64,000 nucleotides of DNA from an uncultured Prevotellaceae bacterium (GTDB lineage Bacteria; Bacteroidota; Bacteroidia; Bacteroidales; Bacteroidaceae). The DNA is taken from positions 1-64,000 of the forward strand of contig OMWC01000001.1 in NCBI GenBank assembly GCA_900314655.1, in the 5' to 3' direction. Below are positions 44,391 through 52,383 of the stretch, piece by piece; positions within the stretch are counted from its first letter, which is position 1, and each line of letters begins with the position of its first letter. The position numbers and the translations under genes were made by a program. The notes beneath the pieces were generated by a model. The model was given only the letters and a program-made list of their open reading frames with translations. It was not told the DNA's origin and ran no database searches.

Positions 44391-45734
44391 TTATTTCTGG
44401 ATGTATTTATGGCCGTCTTTGATGACGATACCACGATAATTACTGTCCACCTGCTGACCTGAAAGGTTGTAGATGATGCCTTTTCTATTCAGGATGGATG
44501 TAGTAGTAGATTCAATTCCTGTAGTTCCGATAGCCAGAGGATCTGTAAGCGTGGCACCTGCACCTGTAGCAGATGTTAACAGCCCCGGCACTTCGGTTGA
44601 AGGGATAGCCGTGTATTGGTAGGGCATGGTGACAGTGCCTTTTCCGCTTGGTTGAGAGGCACTCTTGTAGGTGTTGTCTTTGAACTGGTAAGCTATGGCA
44701 CCACTTTGGGAGAAAACCTTGGTAACACCAGTTTCAAAATAATTGCCTTCGATGAGGAATTCACTGTTCTTGCGGGGATTTACCGTAGCAGAAGCTCCAG
44801 CGCAGTTGTAGTAGTTGTTGAGCAGATGAATGTTTCCTGCACGTGCCATCGGCATACGCTGGTTACAGCCGGGGCCCCAGATGTTGAAAGCAAAGGTAAC
44901 GTTCAGCTTATCCTTGTTTTCGCTGTCACTACTGCCCACCAGATTGGTGTTCATGTGGTCGTAGGCGCGCTCGGTATAACCGAAAGTACACTACGAAACG
45001 GTCACGAAGTCGGCACTGTTCGTGATGTCGAAGTTACCGTCTTGTCCATCAGTAAACTCGCAATGGTCCACCCACAGATGGGTTGTTCCTGTGCAGTCGA
45101 TGAGGTCTTCTCCGCCTACATCGCATGGGCCAGGGCCTACAAACTTCAGGTTTCGGATGATGATATTGCTGCCGCCACTGATTTTAAAGATGCCGGCATT
45201 CCGGTAACTTTCGTTGCTGTCGCCAGTAAGGTCAATCAGCGTTTGGCGGGTTACCTGTTCGCGCTTTTCGTCCACTGTCTTTCCGTTGGATAGCGTGCCG
45301 CCGGTTCCACTCGACGAAGAAAGGCTTTTGACATTCGCCTTATCCAGTGCCGCTTTCATCTCTTCCGTCAGATAGAATTTGGTGCAGATACGGGCTCCGT
45401 TGATTCCAACCACGGTACGGTTGGAATATCCGCCGAAACTGACAGGCGATGCTACTATGAAGTCGCCATTTGAACCGTCGAGGATGACGATATCGTTCTG
45501 CTTGATGGCATTCTGAATGTCACTTGTCTGATCCGCGCCAGTACTCTTCAGCGTGGTCTTTCTGGTGCCATTGTTGCCGCCAGTGGTGTTGTAGCTGTCA
45601 CCGCTTGTGAGCGACGCGCAGTTTGTCCAACCGAAAGGCCCGTTGAGCGTTTCGGTTGGAGTTGGCGTGTCGTTGGCAAAGGCTGCTGTATTGGAGATAA
45701 TGGCAGCCATGAGCACGAAAACAATCTTTTTCAT
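44391..45734 (-). pseudogene. Pectate lyase (PL1 family) interrupted by one in-frame amber codon
   Basis: The reading frame runs from the signal peptide (MKKIVFVLMAAIISNTAAFA) to the C-terminal tag (YNLSGQQV...RGIVIKDG) as 447 codons, broken only at codon 248 by TAG (44993-44991, minus strand). The context is V-S-stop-C-T-F-G-Y-T, where this family normally has a Trp-Cys pair, so TGG to TAG by a single base change explains it. The upstream part carries 'IIIRNLKFVGPGPCDVGGEDLIDC' and 'LWVDHCEFTDGQDGN'; the downstream part has NTNLVGSSD. There is no frameshift and no other decay. Start and spacing to neighbours (41 and 5 bp) are those of a working operon gene. It could be a recent null mutation, read-through, or a sequencing error. 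Confidence 0.88.
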
Positions 45735-45775
45735 ATATACCTTTTAATCAGTTGTTTAATGCGTTTGATTTGTAG

Positions 45776-48370
45776 TTAGAATTTATCGGTGGTATAGCCG
45801 AGCTGTTCCATTTCGAGGGCAGCCCAGATGAAAGGACCTACGCCCTTGCCGTCGTTGTCGCGGATAGGCTCGCTCATGTAATAATCGAACGAACCGTCGC
45901 GGCGGAAGTTAGGCTTCTCCACGTATGGACCGGGGGCAGGGCCGAGGCCACTAACCTCGCAACAGCGGGTGAGCGAGATGGTCTTGTCGGGATTCACGCG
46001 GATGAACTCGTTGATGATGCCGTTGAAGGCCTTGATACCAGCCTGACGGAAACTGTCGTCGAGATAACCTTTGCGGGCTCCCTTCAGCAAGGTGTATGCA
46101 TACATGGCGGAGGCTGTACTCTCCAGATAGTTGCGGGGATCTTTCACGTCGAGTACGTCGTACCATACGCCGGTCTTCTCGTCCTGGTGTTTCACCAGGG
46201 CGGTCATGGCACGCTTGAACACGTCGATGACTTCGCCGCGGCGTGGATGGTCGGCAGGCAGGTTGTCGAGCACTTCCACCATGGCCATCACGTACCAGCC
46301 CATGGCGCGTGCCCATGTGTGCTTCGACTGTCCGGTTTCCTTGTCAGCCCAGAAAGCGGTGTGGGTTTCGTCCCAGGCATGCTTCCAGAGTCCGGTCTTT
46401 GCGTCGAAGGTGCGCTTGTCGGTCTTCACAATCTGGTCGATGATGTCCTCGTAGGTTTTCTTTACCTTCTTCGGTTTCAGCAGCATGGGAGCAGCCTCGG
46501 TGTAGAAGGGAAGTCCCATGAAGATACCGTCGAGCCATACCTGGTTGGCATAGATGGCCTTGTGCCAGAACACGCCTTCCTTCGTGCGCGGCTGGTTCTG
46601 CAGCTGTTTGAAGAGTGTCTTGAGCAGTTTAAGATCCTTTTCCACGGGGTTAAGCTGATACATGGCCAGCAACACCTTGCCGGGGCGTACGTTGTCAAGA
46701 TTGAAGTCTTCGTATTTGTAGCCAGCGCCTTGTCCGTTCTCGTCGATCATCTTGGCGGGATACTCCTTCAGCCAGTTGTAGATAGACTCATCTTTATAGG
46801 CCTTATAGGTGTCGAGTATGGCACCCATTTCGGTTCCCACGGTATAGCTCCAGCGGGGCTTCTTGGCGAAGTCGAGATATGTCACGTCGGGCACGCGGGT
46901 CATTTCGGAATGCGTCATCCATTCAGAGTAGTGCTTATAGGGCTTCTCGGTGAGGATGAGGTTGCCGTTGATGATCAGGTTGTCGAAGTGCACATCCTGC
47001 GCCTTGCCGGTGAGATAGTAAGGCTTGCCGTGAACACCCTCAAACTTACAGTTGTTCACGTAGATATTGTTGACGGTATAGGCCAGAGAGTCAGCTTCGT
47101 AGCCTACGATCATCACGCCATACTTTGATTTCTGGCAGGTGACGTTCTCCATCGTGACATTGCGCACGGTGGGGTAGAAGCCGCGGCAGCACACTTCCTT
47201 GGGTTCGTAGTCGGTATTGATTTTGAGCACGGCTTCCTTGCATTGGCCCACGGTGATGTTGCGCACGTTGATGTTCTCGATGATGCCGCCACGACAAGAG
47301 TTGGTCTTGATGCGGAGCACGCGGTCCAGGTTGGGGGAGTCCATCTGGCAGTTCTCGGCAAACACATTCTGGCAACCGCCTGAAATCTCAGAGCCGATGA
47401 CCACGCCGCCGTGACCGTCTTCCATCACACAGTTGCGGATGATGATGTTCTTCGAGGGGATACCGGCATAGCGGCCTGTTGCACCGGCACGTCCGTCGGC
47501 ATTGCGTCCGCTCTTGATGGCAATACAGTCGTCGCCCGTATGGAAGGTGCAGCCCTCGATGAGCACATTCTCACAACTCTCGGGATCACACCCGTCACCG
47601 TTAGGTCCTTCGTTCCAGACCTTTACGTTGCGGACGATGATGTTTTTGGAGAGCAGGGGATGCATTACCCAGAACGGGGAGTTGACCATCGTAACGCCTT
47701 CGATGAGGATACCGTCGCACTGGTTGAAGTTCACCAGCTGCGGACGGAGTCCCTTGCCGGCACCGAAGATGCGCTTGTCCATGTCCACGCCGTCCTCGGC
47801 ATATTTCAGCAGGTCGGCACGTCCGCCGGGATTCTGCTGCTTCTCGGGCACCTGGATGTCGCGGCTTTTGGGTGTCTTGCCACTCATCAGCCACCAAGTC
47901 TCGTCAGAGCCGTTGCCGTCGATGGTGCCTTCACCCGTCAGACCGATGTCGGTCTGCTTGTAGGCATAGATGAGCGGCTGGTAGTTCCAGCAGTCGAGAC
48001 CCTCCCAGCGGGTGGGCACATTGGGATAGAGCGAACGGTCGAAAGCGAAGACCAGACGGGCATCCTTTTCGATGACAAGGTTCACGTGGCTCTTCATGGT
48101 GATGGCACCGGTGTTCCACGTGCCGGCAGGAATGACGACCTTGCCGCCGCCTTTCTTCGAGCAGGCCTCGATGGCCTTGTTGATGGCAGCCTGATTCTTT
48201 TTGGCCGATGCTTTTGTCGAGGCACCATACTTGGTGATGTTGAACGTGCGGTCGGCGAATTGCGGACAGCGGATGCTTTGTTCGATTTGCTTGTACTGTG
48301 TGTCCCAAGGTGATGCCAAGGCAACTACTGGGAACAGCAGGGCGATGATGAGTGTCTTTAAGTAATTCAT
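45776..48370 (-). CDS. GH28 polygalacturonase fused to GH105 unsaturated galacturonyl hydrolase
   Basis: This 864-aa exported protein joins two catalytic domains. The N-terminal GH28 beta-helix (about 40-490) shows 'GTIDGNGSDETWW', 'NGDGCDPESCENVLIEGC', 'TGDDCIAIKSG', 'GHGGVVIGSE' and 'RVLRIKTN', which include the GH28 aspartates, the His of GHGG and the RIK motif. The C-terminal GH105 (alpha/alpha)6 barrel (about 505-855) has 'YANQVWLDGIFMGLPFY' with the catalytic-type Asp, and 'HTWARAMGWYVMAMVEVLDNLP'. Together they release galacturonate and then hydrolyse unsaturated uronides made by the lyases encoded after it. It leads a three-gene operon. Confidence 0.93.
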   Translation of the reverse strand: MNYLKTLIIALLFPVVALASPWDTQYKQIEQSIRCPQFADRTFNITKYGASTKASAKKNQAAINKAIEACSKKGGGKVVIPAGTWNTGAITMKSHVNLVIEKDARLVFAFDRSLYPNVPTRWEGLDCWNYQPLIYAYKQTDIGLTGEGTIDGNGSDETWWLMSGKTPKSRDIQVPEKQQNPGGRADLLKYAEDGVDMDKRIFGAGKGLRPQLVNFNQCDGILIEGVTMVNSPFWVMHPLLSKNIIVRNVKVWNEGPNGDGCDPESCENVLIEGCTFHTGDDCIAIKSGRNADGRAGATGRYAGIPSKNIIIRNCVMEDGHGGVVIGSEISGGCQNVFAENCQMDSPNLDRVLRIKTNSCRGGIIENINVRNITVGQCKEAVLKINTDYEPKEVCCRGFYPTVRNVTMENVTCQKSKYGVMIVGYEADSLAYTVNNIYVNNCKFEGVHGKPYYLTGKAQDVHFDNLIINGNLILTEKPYKHYSEWMTHSEMTRVPDVTYLDFAKKPRWSYTVGTEMGAILDTYKAYKDESIYNWLKEYPAKMIDENGQGAGYKYEDFNLDNVRPGKVLLAMYQLNPVEKDLKLLKTLFKQLQNQPRTKEGVFWHKAIYANQVWLDGIFMGLPFYTEAAPMLLKPKKVKKTYEDIIDQIVKTDKRTFDAKTGLWKHAWDETHTAFWADKETGQSKHTWARAMGWYVMAMVEVLDNLPADHPRRGEVIDVFKRAMTALVKHQDEKTGVWYDVLDVKDPRNYLESTASAMYAYTLLKGARKGYLDDSFRQAGIKAFNGIINEFIRVNPDKTISLTRCCEVSGLGPAPGPYVEKPNFRRDGSFDYYMSEPIRDNDGKGVGPFIWAALEMEQLGYTTDKF

Positions 48371-48422
48371 ATTTCTATAAAGTTTGTTTATTCAGGTTTT
48401 TAAGTAGATTCCATTTCGGGGA

Positions 48423-48430
48423 CAAAGGTA
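48423..48430 (-). promoter_or_regulatory. -7 element TACCTTTG for the GH28-GH105 operon
   Basis: Consensus TAnnTTTG about 53 bp before the start codon; no -33 TTTG seen. Confidence 0.5.
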
Positions 48431-48514
48431 CGAATAAAAAAGCATATTAAAGATAGGTTTATTACCTTATTTTATAGGACGAAGTGTTAAAAAACGAACT
48501 TTTTTGTTTAAATA

Positions 48515-48546
48515 TTTGCATTTTTCATTTATTCGCCCTATATTTG
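48515..48546 (+). promoter_or_regulatory. Strong promoter of a short transcript
   Basis: TTTG (48515-48518), 20 bp, TATATTTG (48539-48546): full consensus. No start codon with a usable frame follows before the terminator at 48588-48622. Confidence 0.7.
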
Positions 48547-48552
48547 CGGCAT

Positions 48553-48622
48553 CTTATTTATGATTTCGGTATTCACGAAATCGACCCGAGGTTGGTGCGT
48601 CCTGCGTCAACCTCTTTTGTTT
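48553..48622 (+). ncRNA. Candidate small RNA of about 70 nt
   Basis: Between its own consensus promoter and a Rho-independent terminator lie two hairpins: GATTTCG / CGAAATC (48562-48582) and GAGGTTG / CAACCTC (48588-48614) followed by TTTTGTTT. A second promoter for the sigma-factor gene starts 26 bp later, so this transcript is independent unless read through. It lies in the 385-bp divergent region between the GH28-GH105 and sigma-factor genes. Confidence 0.5.
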
Positions 48623-48647
48623 ACAGATGAAATTTTTGTGTTAAAAA

Positions 48648-48679
48648 TTTGGCAGTATCATTAAGAATCCTTATCTTTG
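48648..48679 (+). promoter_or_regulatory. Promoter of the ECF sigma factor gene
   Basis: TTTG (48648-48651), 20 bp, TATCTTTG (48672-48679): full consensus. Confidence 0.78.
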
Positions 48680-48755
48680 CAGCCGAAATATTTATTAACT
48701 TAATTCATCCTGCTTATCGAAACATTGTTACTTCAATAACCAAAGATTTGAAAAA

Positions 48756-49352
48756 ATGGATCAACTGACTGTCATGACCGACGAGGAGTTGGCAATGGCT
48801 TATATTGAAGGTAACAACAGAGCGTTCGATTTGCTTTTGCAGCGTACCCAATCGAAATTGTTCTCCTATATCTTGTTCGTGGTTCGTGATCACGACAAGG
48901 CTGAAGATGTGTTCCAAGAGACATTCGTGAAGGTCATCACAAAACTCAATCAGCGAAAATACACCACTTCGGGAAAGTTCTCGGCGTGGCTGATGCGCAT
49001 TGCCCACAACGTCATTATGGACAATTATCGTGAGCAACGGGCACAGAATATCGTGGAGCCTACTCAGGGCAACGACCTCTCGAACATCTCCTCCAAAGAC
49101 CTGCTCGATACGAACGTAGAGAACCGCTACGTGAACGAACAGGTGCTTTCGGATGTGAAAAAGATGATGAATCAACTGCCCACAACCCAGCGTGAGGTGG
49201 TCTATATGCGATTCTATCAGGAGATGTCGTTCAAGGAGATTGCCGAGACGACGGGTGTGAGCATCAATACCTCACTTGGCCGTATGCGCTATGCCGTTCT
49301 GAACATGCGGCGCATGGCCAAGCAGCACCATATCCATCTGCAGTTGGATTGA
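48756..49352 (+). CDS. ECF-type RNA polymerase sigma factor
   Basis: This 198-aa protein has sigma region 2 (about 28-95; DHDKAEDVFQETFVKV and 'WLMRIAHNVIMDNYRE') and region 4 (about 135-185; 'LPTTQREVVYMRFYQEMSFKEIAETTGVSINTSLGRMRYA'). No anti-sigma factor or FecR gene lies beside it, unlike the sigma/FecR pairs that control many SusCD systems, so its regulation is by other means. It converges on rpe with a 3-bp gap and no visible terminator. Confidence 0.93.
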   Translation: MDQLTVMTDEELAMAYIEGNNRAFDLLLQRTQSKLFSYILFVVRDHDKAEDVFQETFVKVITKLNQRKYTTSGKFSAWLMRIAHNVIMDNYREQRAQNIVEPTQGNDLSNISSKDLLDTNVENRYVNEQVLSDVKKMMNQLPTTQREVVYMRFYQEMSFKEIAETTGVSINTSLGRMRYAVLNMRRMAKQHHIHLQLD

Positions 49353-49355
49353 CGA

Positions 49356-50006
49356 TTAGAGACTCTTCAGCTCGCGAATGGTCTTGTAAGGGTCAGGGCT
49401 CTTGAAAACATAACTACCGCTGACCAATACGTCAACGCCAGCCTTTACGAGGCGAGGGGCAGTCTCATCCTGTACACCACCATCTACTTCGATGAGGGCC
49501 TCAGAGCCACATTCCGTAATCATCCGGCGGAGCCGCTGGACTTTTCCAATGGTGTTCTCGATAAACTTTTGTCCGCCAAATCCCGGATTCACACTCATCA
49601 GCAAAACCATGTCCACATCCTCAATGATATCTTCAAGCATCCATACCGGGGTGCTGGGATTGAGGGTTACACCTGCTTTCATACCGGCATCGTGGATCTC
49701 CTGAATGGTGCGGTGCAAGTGGACAGACGCCTCATAATGCACGTTCATCATCATGGCGCCCAGTTTGGCCGTGCGTTCAATATAGCGCTCGGGCTTTTCT
49801 ATCATGTAATGGACATCAAGGGGTTTCTTACAAACCTTTGCAACTGCTTCCAATACGGGAAAACCAAACGAAATGTTGGGGACAAACATTCCGTCCATCA
49901 CGTCAAGGTGGAGCCAGTCGGCCTCACTTTGGTTAATCATTTCAATATCACTCCTGAGGTCCAAGAAATTGGCTGCCAGGAGTGACGGAGATACTAATGT
50001 GCTCAT
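49356..50006 (-). CDS. rpe: Ribulose-phosphate 3-epimerase
   Basis: The enzyme interconverts ribulose 5-phosphate and xylulose 5-phosphate in the pentose phosphate pathway. The 216-aa TIM barrel carries 'LHLDVMDGMFVPNISFG' (metal-binding Asp in DVMDG), VHYEAS, 'VLLMSVNPGFGGQKFI' and IEVDGGV. Length and motifs are normal. A 41-aa gene lies 36 bp upstream in the same direction, perhaps in the same transcript. Confidence 0.97.
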   Translation of the reverse strand: MSTLVSPSLLAANFLDLRSDIEMINQSEADWLHLDVMDGMFVPNISFGFPVLEAVAKVCKKPLDVHYMIEKPERYIERTAKLGAMMMNVHYEASVHLHRTIQEIHDAGMKAGVTLNPSTPVWMLEDIIEDVDMVLLMSVNPGFGGQKFIENTIGKVQRLRRMITECGSEALIEVDGGVQDETAPRLVKAGVDVLVSGSYVFKSPDPYKTIRELKSL

Positions 50007-50041
50007 TTCAAATGCTTAGTTGATAATGAAAAACTGCTTAA

Positions 50042-50167
50042 TCAGTTCAAGCAATACGACCGCACACCGTTTTCGGTCATGAAGGTGCGGTAGGTGTAGG
50101 CGATTTGCCTGATAATGTTCAGGGTCTTTTCAGATGGCCTGAGTTCTTCAGATGTAAAATGCTGCAT
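50042..50167 (-). CDS. Small conserved-type protein, 41 aa
   Basis: An open frame starts MQHFTSEELRPSEKTLNIIR and ends GVRSYCLN. It has no signal peptide or membrane segment and is amphipathic and helix-prone in the middle (KTLNIIRQIAYTYRTF). The pattern of a charged N-terminus, 'PSEKTL', 'IRQIAYTYR' and a C-terminal 'YCLN' looks like short uncharacterised proteins I recall from Bacteroidales genomes, but that recollection needs a search. Amino-acid usage is protein-like, unlike chance frames nearby. No function known; no clear promoter found. Confidence 0.65.
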   Translation of the reverse strand: MQHFTSEELRPSEKTLNIIRQIAYTYRTFMTENGVRSYCLN

Positions 50168-50326
50168 AGGCGGAAAGAATTAAATTTGTATAAGAGAGTC
50201 ACATTATAGTAACGTATTCCCTTTCTATTTATTACACAATTAAGGATTATTTTTTTAGTTAATTCAACAGATAGGAAAAACAACGAAAAAGGAATGAAAG
50301 TTTTTTGTAAAAAAGTTGGCAAAAAG

Positions 50327-50357
50327 TTTGTCGGTTAAAAGAAAATGTGTAATTTTG
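50327..50357 (+). promoter_or_regulatory. trp operon promoter
   Basis: TTTG (50327-50330), 19 bp, TAATTTTG (50350-50357): full consensus, about 22 nt of leader before the leader-peptide ATG. The 218 bp between the 41-aa gene and the leader peptide contain nothing else I can identify. Confidence 0.8.
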
Positions 50358-50385
50358 CAACCGAAACCAAGTAAATTAAAGAAAA

Positions 50386-50442
50386 ATGAAGAAAGTATTC
50401 AACGCATGGTGGTGGCGCTTCTCAAGATCTAAAAAGTCGTGA
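50386..50442 (+). CDS. trpL: trp leader peptide
   Basis: An 18-aa reading frame, MKKVFNAWWWRFSRSKKS, with three consecutive Trp codons at 50407-50415 and a TGA stop. It sits between the trp promoter and an intrinsic terminator placed ahead of trpD. This is the classical arrangement for ribosome-mediated attenuation: stalling at the Trp codons when charged tRNA-Trp is scarce would favour read-through. Confidence 0.9.
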   Translation: MKKVFNAWWWRFSRSKKS

Positions 50443-50479
50443 GCAACACAGCCGTGTGGATACTTCCAAAAGATACCTG

Positions 50480-50510
50480 AAGGCCTGCCGTTCTTACGAC
50501 AGGCCTTTTT
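50480..50510 (+). terminator. trp attenuator (intrinsic terminator)
   Basis: Stem AAGGCCTG / CAGGCCTT with an inner CG pair and a run of T to 50510. It ends 51 bp before trpD. I could not define the antiterminator pairing with certainty. Confidence 0.88.
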
Positions 50511-50561
50511 AAATGAAGCTTTAAAGGATTCAATAACAACAAAACATAAAATAATTTGAAT

Positions 50562-51566
50562 ATGGAAATGAAAGAGATTTTACACAGAATGCTCAATCAC
50601 GAGGAACTGACACGTCAGGAGACTCATGACATTCTGGTTGGCATCACCAAGAGCGAGTTCCCTATGGAACAGGTGACAGCCTTGCTGACAGCTCTCCAGA
50701 TGAGAGGTATTACCGTTGATGAACTGCTCGGTCTTCGAGACGGCATTCTGGAAACGGGTGTTCCGGCAAGACTGGAATGTGATCGCTATATCGATGTCGT
50801 TGGCACCGGAGGCGACCAGAAAAATACATTCAATATCTCTACTACTTCCTGTTTTGTGATTGCCGGTGCCGGCTATAAGGTGGCCAAGCATGGCAATTAT
50901 GCGGCTACTTCCGTCAGCGGCGCTTCGAATGTGATAGCTAACCATGGCGTGAAATTTACCGACGATATAGACCGTCTGAACCGTTGCATCAATGAGGTGG
51001 GCATTGTCTATCTGCATGCGCAACTCTTTGCCCGTGCCATGAAGTTCGTTGGACCCATTCGTAAGGCACTTCAGTTTCCCACCTGTTTCAATCTCTTGGG
51101 GCCTATCGTGAATCCTTCTCAGCCGCAATGCCAGTTGCTGGGCGTGGCTAATCTCGACCAGATGCGCTTATATAATAATGTATATCAGAAAATTGGTATT
51201 GACTATGGTATCGTGAACTCTATGGACGGCTATGACGAGATATCGCTGACAGGCGATTTCAAAGTGACTACCAATCAGTATGAACGTATATTCTCGCCAC
51301 AGGATCTTGGCTTCGGTATTGCCAAACCTGAAGAACTGAAAGGTGGTGCAACGGAGTTGGAAGCCGTGGAAATCTTTGATGCCGTACTCGAAAACCGAGC
51401 CTTGAAGGCCCAGAAGGAAATCGTTTTGGCCAATGCAGCTTTTGGTATTCAGGTTCTGGAGAAAGGACAGAAGAGCATCGAGGAGTGTGTGGAGATAGCC
51501 CGCGATTCGATAGATAGCGGCAAGGCACTCGCAACGTTCAAGAAGTTCGTGGAATTCAATAGTTAG
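50562..51566 (+). CDS. trpD: Anthranilate phosphoribosyltransferase
   Basis: The enzyme couples anthranilate to PRPP, the second step of tryptophan synthesis. From the ATG at MEMKEILHRML it is 334 aa; a TTG two codons upstream is less likely. The PRPP loop is VVGTGGDQKNTFNIST (about 80-95), followed by KHGNYAATSVSGASNV and 'TCFNLLGPIVNPSQP', all normal for TrpD. First structural gene of the operon after the attenuator. Confidence 0.97.
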   Translation: MEMKEILHRMLNHEELTRQETHDILVGITKSEFPMEQVTALLTALQMRGITVDELLGLRDGILETGVPARLECDRYIDVVGTGGDQKNTFNISTTSCFVIAGAGYKVAKHGNYAATSVSGASNVIANHGVKFTDDIDRLNRCINEVGIVYLHAQLFARAMKFVGPIRKALQFPTCFNLLGPIVNPSQPQCQLLGVANLDQMRLYNNVYQKIGIDYGIVNSMDGYDEISLTGDFKVTTNQYERIFSPQDLGFGIAKPEELKGGATELEAVEIFDAVLENRALKAQKEIVLANAAFGIQVLEKGQKSIEECVEIARDSIDSGKALATFKKFVEFNS

Positions 51567-51576
51567 TGTTGGTGAT

Positions 51577-52380
51577 ATGAAAGACGTGCTGGAAGAAATA
51601 GTGGCGCACAAGCGCGTAGAGCTGGAACAGTTCAAACGGTCTGTTCCGCCATCGATGCTGTATGATGCCGTGGAGAAGATTGTGGATCAGCCCGTTGCCT
51701 CTATGCGCAAATCGCTGATGGAGTCAGAGAGCGGCATCATCGCAGAGTTTAAGCGCAAATCTCCCTCAAAGGGATGGATCAAGGAGCAGGGCAGGGCAGA
51801 AGACATCCCCCTGGGCTATCAGCAGCATGGAGCTGCGGCTTTGAGTATCCTCACCGACGAGGAGTATTTCGGCGGTCGTGACACTTTCATCAAGACAGCC
51901 CGCGAAAGCGGTGTGACGCTTCCAATTCTCTACAAGAACTTCGTCATCGACGAGTATCAGTTGTTTCAAGCGCGTCTTTGCGGAGCTTCAGCAGTCTTGC
52001 TGATTGCCGCCGACCTGAATTTGGACGAATGCCGCTCGCTTCTAAGAAAGGCTCACGAACTGAAGATGGAAGTGCTGCTGGAAATGCACTCAGAGTCGGA
52101 ACTCGATTATGCGGCTTTGGAACCGGATATGTGCGGTATCAACAACCGCAACTTGGGCACTTTCATAACAGATGTCCAGAATTCATATCGTTTGGCAGAG
52201 TTGCTTCCCAAAGAAGCCTGTAAGGTAAGCGAGAGCGGTATCTCTGATCCACTGACGGTTAGCGAGCTTCGTAAGGTGGGCTTTCGTGGTTTCCTGATTG
52301 GTGAGACATTTATGAAGACCGGGAATCCTGGACAGGCTTTGGGAGAGTTTATTGAAAAATTGAAAAGTATAAATCCTTGA
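51577..52380 (+). CDS. trpC: Indole-3-glycerol phosphate synthase
   Basis: The enzyme closes the indole ring from CdRP. The 267-aa TIM barrel has 'IIAEFKRKSPSKGWI' (catalytic Lys), 'LYKNFVIDEYQ' (catalytic Lys; the family usually reads RKDF), 'LLEMHSESEL' (Glu), GINNRNL and SESGI. The KDF-to-KNF change is worth noting, but the Lys is kept. The gene starts 10 bp after trpD, and trpF follows after 3 bp. Confidence 0.96.
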   Translation: MKDVLEEIVAHKRVELEQFKRSVPPSMLYDAVEKIVDQPVASMRKSLMESESGIIAEFKRKSPSKGWIKEQGRAEDIPLGYQQHGAAALSILTDEEYFGGRDTFIKTARESGVTLPILYKNFVIDEYQLFQARLCGASAVLLIAADLNLDECRSLLRKAHELKMEVLLEMHSESELDYAALEPDMCGINNRNLGTFITDVQNSYRLAELLPKEACKVSESGISDPLTVSELRKVGFRGFLIGETFMKTGNPGQALGEFIEKLKSINP

Positions 52381-52383
52381 GAT

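Noticed and set aside
44991..44993. TAG read as a sense codon (phage-type recoding)
   Set aside because: TAG ends ordinary host genes here, and no suppressor tRNA or phage context is visible.
46187..47128. 313-aa open frame on the + strand
   Set aside because: It lies opposite the GH28-GH105 fusion gene, whose catalytic motifs are intact.
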